A DNA stretch of 64,000 nt from Marinobacter lipolyticus. Lineage in GTDB: Bacteria; Pseudomonadota; Gammaproteobacteria; Pseudomonadales; Oleiphilaceae. The DNA lies in assembly GCF_018424605.1 (NCBI RefSeq), contig NZ_QTKT01000010.1, positions 1-64,000 on the forward strand. The letters are read 5' to 3'. This document shows positions 39,360 to 47,857 of the stretch, in pieces; position 1 is the stretch's first letter, and the number at the start of each line of letters is the position of its first letter. The notes beneath the pieces were generated by a model. It was not told where the DNA came from. It did not search any database and worked only from the letters and a program-made list of their open reading frames with translations. The translations under genes and the position numbers were made by a program.

Positions 39360-42066
39360 TCGGGGTCTGGGTGCGCACGTGAATGTCCCGCTGAGGGAAA
39401 GGAATTTCAATGCCCGCCTCACGCAGCGCGAGGGTGACGGCAGCGTGGATCTCATGAGACAGCGGCATGATGTCCAGCAGGTCGTTCACAAACAGGCGTA
39501 ACTCGAAATCGATCCGGCTGTCGCCCAGGCCGACGCAGAACACCGCAGGGGCGGGATCGTCGACAACCCGTTCGTTGCTGTGGGCCACCTCCTGAAGGAT
39601 CTCCTGCACCTGATCCACATCGGAGCCATAGGCGACACCCACATGCAGGATGACCCGGGTAATGGGATCGGAGAGGGTCCAGTTGGTGAGATCCTGGGTC
39701 ACGAAGGTTTTGTTGGGAATGATCTGTTCCTTGCGATCCCAGTCCACCAAGGTGGTGGCGCGAATGCGGATCCGGGAAACCGTACCGGTGATGCCGCCAA
39801 TGGTGACCGTATCACCGACGCGGATCGGCCGTTCAAACAACAGGATGATGCCGGATACAAAATTGGCAACGATTTCCTGCAGACCAAAGCCCAGGCCCAC
39901 ACCCAGGGCCGCCACCAGCCACTGCAGTTTCGACCACTGCACGCCGATGACCCCGAGAAAAACCACCACGCCGACGAGCACCAGGATGTAAGTGGTCAGG
40001 GTGGTGATGGCATAGCCGGCGCCAGGCTCAAGCTTCATGCGGCTCAGCACCATGACTTCCAGCGTTCCGGGCAGGTTTCGCACGGCCATTACGGTGCCAA
40101 CGCCCACCAGCAGGGCAAGCAACAGATCACCGAGGGTGATGGGCAGGGGATCGCCCCCTTCAAGGCTGGTGCTGATGGTCCAGAGGGTGATGTTGTCGAA
40201 CAGTTGCAGGGCCGGAATCAGGTTCGCCCAGAGCAGCCACAGGCCGGTTATGGCGATCACCGAGACCAGAATCCGCAACAGGGACGTACTTTGCTGATTA
40301 ATGTCCTTGAGGTCCATCTCCGGCATGTCCAGCGACTGGGGTACGCCCTCGCCGGATGATTCGGCGGCCTCTCTGGCTTCGGCCATCTTGCGCTCGGCAG
40401 CCCGGTGTTCCCTCAGGCGCTCCAGTGTCAGCCTGCGCTCCCGCACGGCCAGCGCCCTCAGGCCGAGATAAAAGAGCATGGCATTGAATGCCACCCAGCA
40501 GATACTGATAAACAGGTTGCGTTCCAGCTCCACGGCGGTGTAGTGGTAGCCCAGCAGGGACGCACCGGCCAGTACCAGCGGTGAGGCGACGGCCAGAACA
40601 TGGAGGATCTGCAGGAACTTGCTGTTAGGGCGGTCTGACCGCACCGCGCTCATGATGCGCTGGGCGAAGGTGGCCAGCGACACGGAAACGATAATAAACA
40701 GCAAGCGCCCGAGGCTGTCGTCAAATTCGGACCCTTCCGGGGTTTCAGTGATCGGCGTTATCACCGTGATCGGGATGATCACCGCCAGCAGAATCGGCAG
40801 TTCCCGTCGGATCGCCCGCAGTGAATCGATGTGCCAATGGAAATGGGTCTCGCCCAGCCCCTCGCGGCGGGCGACCTTGAGAATAAAGGCAAGCAACAGG
40901 GTGACCAGGGCGGCCGCCGTAAAGCCCTTGGAAAGGGCTGCGTAGAAATCGTTTCCCTCCATCAGCAGGAGGGCGGCAACCGCGAAAATCAGCACGCCGG
41001 GCAGCGCCAGCATCAGGCTGTTGGCAAAGGCAAACAGTGTGTAGGCAATGCGATCGCGGCCGACGTTGCCGACATACCGGTTATTGGCAGCAAGGTTGGT
41101 CTTGATGCGGCGCCGTTTGATGACCAGTAACGCCAGCACGGTGATCAGGAAGGCAATGCGGCCACCCCGCTCGCTGACGGATTCGGTGATGGCTTCGCGC
41201 AACGGATCAAGCCTCAGCTGCGAGGCAAACCAGGCCACCGCCTTGAACAGTTCCGCAAGGGTACCGACACCCACCGACGGCGCGCTCGGCAGCCAGAACA
41301 GACGCTGCTGCAACAACGTCTGGTAGGCGATCACCCGATCCTGGAGCGCGGAGACGGTACTGTAGTATTCGTTAAGAACCTGGATGTGCTCCGTCACGGC
41401 CTTGTGGAGGGCGCGGATCAGCTCTGCGCGCTGCTGTCGCAACTGATCGCGGGCATCGTCGCCGGGATCGATCACCGCTTCAAACTCTTCCAGTCTCAGC
41501 TGTTCCTCCCGCGCGGTGGTGAGCTGATCCTCGATGCCCCTGATCAGGTCGATGGCAATGCCCTGGCGTCGCAGCCGCTCCAGCCTTTGCTGCAGCAAGC
41601 TGGCATACTCGCCTGTCAGGTTCAGCCCGGCCTTTTCCAGTCGCAACTCGAAGCTGTTGTATTCGTCTTTCAGGCGGCTGAGCAGTGATTCGGCGTAGTT
41701 AAGGCGATTCTGTGTGGAATCTACGGCTACCCGGCGCTGGTTGAGCGACGTTTGCAGGGTATCAATCTGCTGGCGGATATCTGCGGTTTCCGCATCCGGA
41801 AGCTCGATCTCGGGCGGGCCCTCGGCCTCGGCTTCCAGCTCGGGTTTGACGGCGGGCCTGGATTCTTCGGGCGTTTCGGCTTCATCCTCTGATTCTGCGT
41901 CTTGCCCTTGGCCATTCTGCTCACTGACCTCTTCGGGTTGATCGCCTTTACTGCTATCGCGGCTTTGTTCGGCATAGACGGGCATCGCCAGGGCCAAAAG
42001 GGCAACCATCCCCGCCAGCCAGGGCAACAGCATGCGTACTGGACAATAGGGTTCAGAAAGCTTCAT
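39343..42066 (-). CDS. Large MscS/MscK-type mechanosensitive channel
   Basis: A 907-residue inner-membrane protein. It has a signal peptide (LLPWLAGMVALLALAMPVYA), a Glu-rich periplasmic linker (about 30-85) and a coiled-coil periplasmic domain (about 90-260). About eight to ten transmembrane helices follow, and the MscS core is at the end (residues ~690-880): LQWLVAALGVGLGFGLQEIV, NFVSGIILLFERPIRVGDTV and GTVSRIRIRATTLVDWDRKE. It opens under membrane tension after osmotic downshock and is close to KefA/MscK in layout. ATG 42066 is chosen because AAGGA precedes it and a normal signal peptide follows. Confidence 0.92.
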   Translation of the reverse strand: MKLSEPYCPVRMLLPWLAGMVALLALAMPVYAEQSRDSSKGDQPEEVSEQNGQGQDAESEDEAETPEESRPAVKPELEAEAEGPPEIELPDAETADIRQQIDTLQTSLNQRRVAVDSTQNRLNYAESLLSRLKDEYNSFELRLEKAGLNLTGEYASLLQQRLERLRRQGIAIDLIRGIEDQLTTAREEQLRLEEFEAVIDPGDDARDQLRQQRAELIRALHKAVTEHIQVLNEYYSTVSALQDRVIAYQTLLQQRLFWLPSAPSVGVGTLAELFKAVAWFASQLRLDPLREAITESVSERGGRIAFLITVLALLVIKRRRIKTNLAANNRYVGNVGRDRIAYTLFAFANSLMLALPGVLIFAVAALLLMEGNDFYAALSKGFTAAALVTLLLAFILKVARREGLGETHFHWHIDSLRAIRRELPILLAVIIPITVITPITETPEGSEFDDSLGRLLFIIVSVSLATFAQRIMSAVRSDRPNSKFLQILHVLAVASPLVLAGASLLGYHYTAVELERNLFISICWVAFNAMLFYLGLRALAVRERRLTLERLREHRAAERKMAEAREAAESSGEGVPQSLDMPEMDLKDINQQSTSLLRILVSVIAITGLWLLWANLIPALQLFDNITLWTISTSLEGGDPLPITLGDLLLALLVGVGTVMAVRNLPGTLEVMVLSRMKLEPGAGYAITTLTTYILVLVGVVVFLGVIGVQWSKLQWLVAALGVGLGFGLQEIVANFVSGIILLFERPIRVGDTVTIGGITGTVSRIRIRATTLVDWDRKEQIIPNKTFVTQDLTNWTLSDPITRVILHVGVAYGSDVDQVQEILQEVAHSNERVVDDPAPAVFCVGLGDSRIDFELRLFVNDLLDIMPLSHEIHAAVTLALREAGIEIPFPQRDIHVRTQTPITPEQ

Positions 42067-42184
42067 GAAATGGCTGTCCTTGCACCGTGAGACCTTGAGT
42101 CGGATATAACTTATGTTAACGCCCATAAAGGATCACATGATTTAACATCAATTAATAATTGCACGGAAGCGGGAGTAAAGGATT

Positions 42185-42481
42185 ATGCACCTAGACTTCA
42201 AGCCCACTTCTGGTGAGCCTTCTCGCATGCGCGCAGTAACTCGGAGAATAGCGTCGCTCTCAAACCCTGCGCTTTTCGGGCTGTCAGTTCTGACTGTGTT
42301 GGTTTGGGTTGCCTCTTCGCAACTCGGGTTCAGTCGCGTCAGTGGATGGCTGCCTTACCACGTACCAGCCAGTATCTTCCTCTCTGCAATCCTGTTGGTC
42401 GTGGTGTTCGGGTCGTGGTTGAAAAAACTTAGCGTCGGTGAAGAGCTCGGGCCTTCGATTCGTCGGGGCGTGAAGAAGTGA
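42185..42481 (+). CDS. Small two-TM protein of the oxidase cluster, unknown function
   Basis: A 98-residue protein with two hydrophobic segments (PALFGLSVLTVLVWVASSQL, about 28-47; VPASIFLSAILLVVVFGSWL, about 60-79) and charged ends. No family recognised. It ends at the GTGA that starts the next gene, so the two are coupled. Position ahead of the cytochrome oxidase genes suggests an assembly or accessory role; this is inference. Confidence 0.6.
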   Translation: MHLDFKPTSGEPSRMRAVTRRIASLSNPALFGLSVLTVLVWVASSQLGFSRVSGWLPYHVPASIFLSAILLVVVFGSWLKKLSVGEELGPSIRRGVKK

Positions 42482-42903
42482 ATTGGCTACTCATGCTGCA
42501 CATATCGACTCTTGTGTTCTGGGTAGGCTTTCTGCTGTATCTGCCCGCGCTGGTTTCTTTTTCGCCTGACACAGAGCGGACCTCGCTTGCCTCGGATTTC
42601 CCGGAGCCGGCAGTCACCCGCATGCTTTTTACCCATGTCGCAACGCCAATAGCCCTGTTGGCTATCATCGCCGGCACTCTTGTTTTTGTCGCTTATCAGA
42701 TTATTCAACCATGGCTGATCGTCAAAATGACATTGGTGGTTTTGCTTGTCGTGAACCATATCGTGGTGGGGCTGCTGGTGATGCGCGCAGAAACTGGGAA
42801 TGAACGGTTTCTGCGATCATGGTGTTTGTTGTCAACAGGGACCACCTGTTCATTGGCAACCGCCGTACTCTGGTTAGTGTTGGCCAAGCCAGACCTGGGC
42901 TGA
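42478..42903 (+). CDS. HemJ/CopD-like integral membrane protein
   Basis: A 141-residue four-helix membrane protein starting with GTG that overlaps the previous stop. The opening NWLLMLHISTLVFWVGFLLY resembles HemJ and CopD-type proteins, where the His in LHI is a haem ligand. A second His lies in LFTHVATPIALLAIIAG and a third in VVLLVVNHIVVGLLVM. A haem-linked electron or haem-maturation role near haem-copper oxidase genes is reasonable but unproven. Could instead be a plain CopD-domain protein. Confidence 0.65.
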   Translation: MNWLLMLHISTLVFWVGFLLYLPALVSFSPDTERTSLASDFPEPAVTRMLFTHVATPIALLAIIAGTLVFVAYQIIQPWLIVKMTLVVLLVVNHIVVGLLVMRAETGNERFLRSWCLLSTGTTCSLATAVLWLVLAKPDLG

Positions 42904-42938
42904 TGTGGGGCTTGCCAGTGCTCTGGAGAGGTCAGCTT

Positions 42939-43421
42939 TCAGCTTTTTTCCCGGCGCTCGGCCATTTTCTCCGGCGATACACCCACGGCGTGGTCAAAGA
43001 TCAATTCTCCTCCCAGCATGCTCGTGAAGCCGATCAACAATCCCGTCAGCAAAGACAGGTAGAGCCCCCAGGGAATAATCACGAGGTCCGCGGATCCTTC
43101 CGCCCGGAGAAGCCAGTTAAGGGTCGCAAGCGACAGCAGCATGACAGCGAGCAGTGCGTGGGACCAGGCAATGACCAGCCGTCGGATTTGCGCCACCGAC
43201 AGCAGGTCTACAAGGCCCACCGCGCCGGACAGCCAACCGCCGACCATCCCTACACCGGCAAGCCAAAGGCTGGCTCGCGCCCAAAAAAAGTCCTGTGTAT
43301 ACATGTAGGCGAGGTCAGTCGCAATAAGACCGATCAGCGCGGCAACCGGGAAGTGGATCAACATCGGATGAATGGGATGGCCCAGAATCGACACGGTGCT
43401 GACGAGATGTTCCTTTTCCAT
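42939..43421 (-). CDS. DUF2231-like membrane protein
   Basis: A 160-residue protein with four hydrophobic helices. It opens with the family signature GHPIHPMLIHFPVAALIGLI (about 10-29, three His), followed by ASLWLAGVGMVGGWLSGAVG, HALLAVMLLSLATLNWLL and LYLSLLTGLLIGFTSMLGGE. The family is often found near respiratory genes. The ATG at 43421 is preferred over a TTG 33 bases upstream. It is the only minus-strand gene in the oxidase cluster and starts back-to-back with subunit II (39 bases apart), so it probably shares that promoter region. Confidence 0.78.
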   Translation of the reverse strand: MEKEHLVSTVSILGHPIHPMLIHFPVAALIGLIATDLAYMYTQDFFWARASLWLAGVGMVGGWLSGAVGLVDLLSVAQIRRLVIAWSHALLAVMLLSLATLNWLLRAEGSADLVIIPWGLYLSLLTGLLIGFTSMLGGELIFDHAVGVSPEKMAERREKS

Positions 43422-43460
43422 AGCGACTCTGTGCTCAGACTGTGGAAGGGTCAAAGGAGG

Positions 43461-44168
43461 ATGACCTCCGCCTGTAGAAGCCTAGCAGCGGCAGCGTTAC
43501 CTGGCATCTTTTTGATGTTGACGGCCTGTAATCAGGATTTTTCGATTCTGGCCCCGGCGTCAACAAATGCAGGGCGCATTGCCGCGCTCTGGTGGGGCAT
43601 GTTCTTCTGGTTCGCAGCGGTGCTTATTTGCCTCGTCGGATCATGGATATACGCGATAATGAGATCCCCGGAGGGAACGACCGCGCATCGGGAACGGCAA
43701 CATCAAAGGCGGTGGTTAGTGGGGGGAGGTTTGGTGCTACCCATTGTTTCAATGGCCGTGATCCTGGCGTTCGGGATTCCGGCCGGGAACAGCATGTTGC
43801 CATCGACCCCGGGCGAGGGCGATGTGCTGCGCGTTAATGTTACGGCCTACCAATGGCACTGGGACGTTCACTATCCGGACTCAGATATCCGGCTGGTGGA
43901 TGAGATCCACATCCCGGCTCATACGGCGATTGATGTTCACCTTTCCAGTGCCGATGTTATCCATTCCTTCTGGGTGCCCAGGCTCGGACGTAAGCTGGAC
44001 ATGTTTCCCGGGCGCACCAACGTGTTGCGGCTGCTCGCAGACGCCCCGGGCGTCTATCGTGGCCAGTGCGCTGAATTCTGTGGCACAGGACACGCCCACA
44101 TGAAGTTAACGGTCATTGCCCACAGTAACGAGGACTTCCGGAGATGGGAGGAGGGGCGGGATGAATGA
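43461..44168 (+). CDS. coxB: Cytochrome c oxidase subunit II
   Basis: A 235-residue subunit that takes electrons from cytochrome c. It has a lipoprotein-type signal (LPGIFLMLTAC, lipobox LTAC about 21-24), two transmembrane helices (ALWWGMFFWFAAVLICLVGS; LVGGGLVLPIVSMAVILAFG) and a cupredoxin domain. The CuA site is complete: QWHWDVHYPD (Trp and aromatic patch), SADVIHSFWVP (His), CAEFCGTGHAHM (C-x3-C-x3-H-x2-M). There is no fused cytochrome c domain. The ATG has GGAAGG and AAAGGAGG upstream, the second touching the start. It overlaps coxA by 8 bases. Confidence 0.95.
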   Translation: MTSACRSLAAAALPGIFLMLTACNQDFSILAPASTNAGRIAALWWGMFFWFAAVLICLVGSWIYAIMRSPEGTTAHRERQHQRRWLVGGGLVLPIVSMAVILAFGIPAGNSMLPSTPGEGDVLRVNVTAYQWHWDVHYPDSDIRLVDEIHIPAHTAIDVHLSSADVIHSFWVPRLGRKLDMFPGRTNVLRLLADAPGVYRGQCAEFCGTGHAHMKLTVIAHSNEDFRRWEEGRDE

Positions 44169-46677
44169 GCCGTCGGCCTGGTCTGGCAGAAATCGGGAAG
44201 AACAGATGGCCGACGTATGGGGCAACCTTCCTGGGTGGGGAACTCTGGCGGCAGTGAACCATACGTCTGTTGGTTTGCGATTTATGGCGACCGGCCTGCT
44301 GTTCTTCCTGGTCGGCGGGCTCCTTGCGATGCTCATGCGCACTCAACTCGCCCTTCCCGAGCAGACAATCGTTGAGCCGGACCTGTACAGCCAGCTATTT
44401 ACCATGCACGGCACGGTCATGATGTTTCTCTTCGCTATTCCCGTACTGGAAGGGGTGGCCATGTACCTGATCCCTAAAATGATCGGCACCCGGGATCTGG
44501 TTTTCCCCAGGCTCAGCGCATTGGGTTACTACTGTTACGTGTTTGGCGGCCTTATTGTGCTGTCCAGTCTGGTTCTTGAAGTCGCGCCGGATTCGGGCTG
44601 GTTCATGTACACCCCCCTGAGCAGCCGCGAATATTCGCCCGGTCCCGGGTCCGATTTCTGGCTGCTGGGCATCACCTTTGTGGAAATCTCGGCAATTTCA
44701 GCAGGTGTTGAGCTGGTGGTTTCGATCCTCCGAACCCGGGCCAGGGGCATGTCACTGAACAGGATGCCGATCTTCTGCTGGTATATCCTGGCGATGGCGC
44801 TGATGATCGTTTTTGGGTTTCCACCTCTGATTCTGGGAAGTGTGCTTCTGGAGCTGGAGCGAGCCGGCGGGATGGTTTTTTTCAACACCACCGGAGGCGG
44901 CGATCCGCTGCTGTGGCAACACCTGTTCTGGTTGTTCGGGCACCCGGAGGTTTACATTATTTTTCTGCCGGCGGCGGGGATTGTCTCGACCCTGATACCG
45001 GTATTCGCCCGCCACCCTCTTGTCGGCTATCAGTGGATTGTACTGGCCATTGTTACGATGGGCTTCGTGAGCTTCGGGCTCTGGGTGCACCATATGTTCA
45101 CAGTGGGAATTCCTCACCTGGCCCAGGCGTTCTTCTCGGTGGCCAGCATGCTGGTGGCGGTACCCACGGCAATCCAGATATTCGCATGGCTGGCGACCTT
45201 GTGGCAGGGCCGGGTGGTTTTTGATCTGCCCATGCTGTGGATCGTGGGATTTCTGGTGGTGTTCGTCTGTGGTGGCTTGACCGGCGTCATGCTGGCTCTG
45301 GTTCCGTTCAACTGGCAGGTGCACGATACGCACTTTGTGGTAGCGCACCTGCACTATGTTCTGGTCGGCGGCATGCTGTTTCCGTTGGTGGCCGGGTTCT
45401 ACTACTGGCTACCCCATATATCCGGCCGGATGCCCTCGTATCAGCGCGGGCGCTGGGGCTTCTGGTTGTTCTTCGGGGGCTTCAATCTGACCTTCCTGTT
45501 GATGCACCTGACCGGGCTGTTGGGTATGCCGCGCCGGGTGTATACCTATGAATCCGGGCTCGGCTGGGACTGGCTGAATCTGCTGTCGTCCCTGGGCAGC
45601 TTTATCATGGCGATTGGGGTGGCGGTGATCATCATCGATATTTTCCTTCATTTCCGCTTCGGCGCCAGTGCAACACGGAACCCCTGGGGGGCGGATACGC
45701 TGGAATGGGCGATTCCCATGCCGGTGAATTCCTACAACTTTCTGAGTATGCCGGAGGTTTCAAGCCGGCATCCGTTATGGCACACGCCGGAGCTTACTGA
45801 CCGGATCTCCGCTGGCGAATACGGTCTGGCCGACGCGCGCCACGGACGGCGGGAAATCTACCTGTCGGATGCCGTCAATGGTCATGTCTCGGCGATTGTT
45901 CCTCTTCCAAGCAATTCCTGGTTGCCCATGGTTACCGCAGGGGCGTTAGCGATTGTTTGCCTTGGGCTGTTGCTGAAAGCCTATTACGTCGCTCTGGCGG
46001 CTGCGTTGATGTCGTTGACGGTGATTCTGAGGTGGAGCTGGGAAAACGGCGCGCACCCTGCGGTTGCTCCCGGCGGAGATGCCAGTCCGGAAGAGCCTCA
46101 CCTACACTCCCGAACCTCAGATGGGCCCGGGCTCTGGGGCATGGTAGTAGTGCTGATGTCTGACGGAACGCTGTACGTGTCGCTCCTTTTTGGCTGGTTC
46201 TACCTTTGGACCGCAGCCCCCGAATGGGCCGTCCCTGACAAGCAGCCAATTTCCGTTGCTCTTTTGGTGGCCAGCGGACTGCTGCTGACTGTCGCGACAG
46301 GGCTCTACCAGAAAGCTGTGTCGCGCCTGAAAGGCGGTTGCGCTGACCGCCTCGGTTCCCTTCTGTGGTGGGTGGCGGGGCTGGCGACCGTTCACTGGGT
46401 GCTTCTTGTTCTGACCATCGTGATGGGCTCGCTGAAGCCCCAGGAGCTCGCCCACGATGCCGTCATTCTTGTGGCCTTATTGTATCTGGCCATTCATAGC
46501 GGGCTGGCGTTAATCATGACAGCCCTGCAGGCCGCTCGTGTGAGGTTCGGGTATGTTGGTGAGGCTTTGCCATATGAGCCGATTGTTATCCGGCCATTCT
46601 GGCTCTATACCCTCGGCGTTTTCTGGCTCACCGTGGCCGCATTTTTCCTGATTCCCCTGGTCTGGACAGTGGCATGA
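44161..46677 (+). CDS. coxA: Cytochrome c oxidase subunit I fused to a subunit III-like domain
   Basis: An 838-residue terminal oxidase core. Subunit I covers about 1-520: haem a ligand H83 (TMHGTVMMFLF) with H398, haem a3 ligand H396 (VVAHLHYV), and CuB ligands H261 (GHPEVY, with cross-linked Y265) and H310/H311 (VHHMF). The D-pathway Asp is kept (D112, GTRDLVFPRL). The K-pathway Lys is replaced by Gln339 (AVPTAIQIF, where PTGIK is usual). A linker and about five more helices (about 590-838) resemble a shortened subunit III. The start is supported by GGGAGGAGGGGCGGG. An alternative oxidase rather than the standard ctaCDGE set, judging by the fusion and cluster. Confidence 0.94.
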   Translation: MNEPSAWSGRNREEQMADVWGNLPGWGTLAAVNHTSVGLRFMATGLLFFLVGGLLAMLMRTQLALPEQTIVEPDLYSQLFTMHGTVMMFLFAIPVLEGVAMYLIPKMIGTRDLVFPRLSALGYYCYVFGGLIVLSSLVLEVAPDSGWFMYTPLSSREYSPGPGSDFWLLGITFVEISAISAGVELVVSILRTRARGMSLNRMPIFCWYILAMALMIVFGFPPLILGSVLLELERAGGMVFFNTTGGGDPLLWQHLFWLFGHPEVYIIFLPAAGIVSTLIPVFARHPLVGYQWIVLAIVTMGFVSFGLWVHHMFTVGIPHLAQAFFSVASMLVAVPTAIQIFAWLATLWQGRVVFDLPMLWIVGFLVVFVCGGLTGVMLALVPFNWQVHDTHFVVAHLHYVLVGGMLFPLVAGFYYWLPHISGRMPSYQRGRWGFWLFFGGFNLTFLLMHLTGLLGMPRRVYTYESGLGWDWLNLLSSLGSFIMAIGVAVIIIDIFLHFRFGASATRNPWGADTLEWAIPMPVNSYNFLSMPEVSSRHPLWHTPELTDRISAGEYGLADARHGRREIYLSDAVNGHVSAIVPLPSNSWLPMVTAGALAIVCLGLLLKAYYVALAAALMSLTVILRWSWENGAHPAVAPGGDASPEEPHLHSRTSDGPGLWGMVVVLMSDGTLYVSLLFGWFYLWTAAPEWAVPDKQPISVALLVASGLLLTVATGLYQKAVSRLKGGCADRLGSLLWWVAGLATVHWVLLVLTIVMGSLKPQELAHDAVILVALLYLAIHSGLALIMTALQAARVRFGYVGEALPYEPIVIRPFWLYTLGVFWLTVAAFFLIPLVWTVA

Positions 46678-47030
46678 ATGAGCGTAGCCTGGCACCTGTT
46701 CACCTCGTGCTCGGGCCGGTCATCTGGTCTGCCTGGTTTGTCCTGCTGTACGGTGGTTTATCGGTGGCCTGTGAATTTGCTCCTCCCGACCCCGAACAGG
46801 GAGCCGGTACGCCCATTAACGTGGTGATGATTGCGTCAGCCGTGCTGCTCGCCGTTGGGCTGGTGTACCTGTCATACCGATGCACTCACGGGGGATCGGC
46901 GCCATTGACCGGCACACACGACCCCGCCCGGTCGTTTATTCGCGGGATGTCCTCATCCATGTACGTTGTTTCCGCGGCGGGGATTATCGCATTGACCATT
47001 CCGTCACTGGTGCTGCCACCGTGCCTGTGA
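46674..47030 (+). CDS. Three-helix membrane protein of the oxidase cluster, unknown function
   Basis: A 118-residue protein with three hydrophobic segments (LVLGPVIWSAWFVLLYGGLS; VVMIASAVLLAVGLVYLSY; SMYVVSAAGIIALTIPSLVL). Its ATG overlaps the coxA stop (ATGA) and its own stop overlaps a GTG of the next frame. Not recognised. Position and size fit a small oxidase subunit or an assembly helper; no metal-binding pattern seen. Confidence 0.65.
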   Translation: MNERSLAPVHLVLGPVIWSAWFVLLYGGLSVACEFAPPDPEQGAGTPINVVMIASAVLLAVGLVYLSYRCTHGGSAPLTGTHDPARSFIRGMSSSMYVVSAAGIIALTIPSLVLPPCL

Positions 47031-47038
47031 GTGGCCGA

Positions 47039-47857
47039 ATGGCTCAGCTATTTGCAGTCGCACTGGCAAGTTCGCTTCCCCTCCCTGCGTTTGGTCATAG
47101 CGTGAAGGGTGATGTGGGCGACGAATGGCTGGTCTCGCTCATCGGCATGGCGGGCTTCGCTTTGCTTTGGGGGGCGTTTTTAAGGGGGGGCTGGCCGCGG
47201 CCTCACCGCAGGCGGCGGTCGTGGTTTTTTCCCGGCGCGCTGTTGATTGGTATGTTCGCAATGTGGGGTCCGCTGGACAGTTGGGCAACAGCGAGCGCCA
47301 GCGCGCATATGGTTCAGCATATGCTGTTTATCGGGCTGATGGCGCCGCTTCTGGTACTGAGCCGGGCCTTGCCGCAGATCACCAGGGGGCTGGGTGGCAC
47401 ACCCGCGCGAACGGTAAGTCTGTTTTTTCGGTTCGTGAATCGCCCTTTAGCCATGGGTTACCTGCATGGGCTGACGATCTGGCTCTGGCACCTGCCTTAT
47501 TTCTACCTGCTCGCACTTCGGGATCCCTGGCTGCACTTGATCGAGCACATCAGCTTTATCGCTACAGCAGTGCTGTTCTGGTGGGCGGTGCTGAACAGCG
47601 CAAGTCGCCATATCGGACTGGCACTTTGTTCGCTCCTGTTGACCCTCATGCATACAGGAATACTGGGAGCGATACTGACCTTCGCACAGAGGCCGCTTTA
47701 TGGTGATCAGTATGCGCTCGAAGACCAGCAGCTGGCGGGGCTGATTATGTGGGTTTTTGGTTCGTTTCCCTATTTTACGGCCGCGCTCTGGGTTACGTGG
47801 ACGGCGTATCGGCGCCTGCAGGGCAGCGAGCCCGGCGACCGCGTAGCCGACGATTAA
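47039..47857 (+). CDS. ctaG: Cytochrome c oxidase assembly protein CtaG (caa3 type)
   Basis: A 272-residue polytopic protein of the caa3_CtaG family, unrelated to Cox11, needed for oxidase assembly, probably copper insertion. About seven helices with conserved His: ASAHMVQHMLFIGLMAPLLV (about 85-104), YLHGLTIWLWHLPYFYLLAL, WLHLIEHISFIATAVLFWWA, LLLTLMHTGILGAILTF. An N-terminal signal-like segment ends in LPAFGHSVKGD. I used ATG 47039. GTG 47027, which overlaps the previous stop (GTGA), is also possible. Last gene of the oxidase cluster; its end overlaps the convergent GDPD gene by 4 bases. Confidence 0.9.
   Translation: MAQLFAVALASSLPLPAFGHSVKGDVGDEWLVSLIGMAGFALLWGAFLRGGWPRPHRRRRSWFFPGALLIGMFAMWGPLDSWATASASAHMVQHMLFIGLMAPLLVLSRALPQITRGLGGTPARTVSLFFRFVNRPLAMGYLHGLTIWLWHLPYFYLLALRDPWLHLIEHISFIATAVLFWWAVLNSASRHIGLALCSLLLTLMHTGILGAILTFAQRPLYGDQYALEDQQLAGLIMWVFGSFPYFTAALWVTWTAYRRLQGSEPGDRVADD

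Noticed and set aside
43298..43313. CTGTGTATACATGTAG as a LexA box
   Set aside because: The right half reads GTAG instead of ACAG and it lies inside the DUF2231-like gene.
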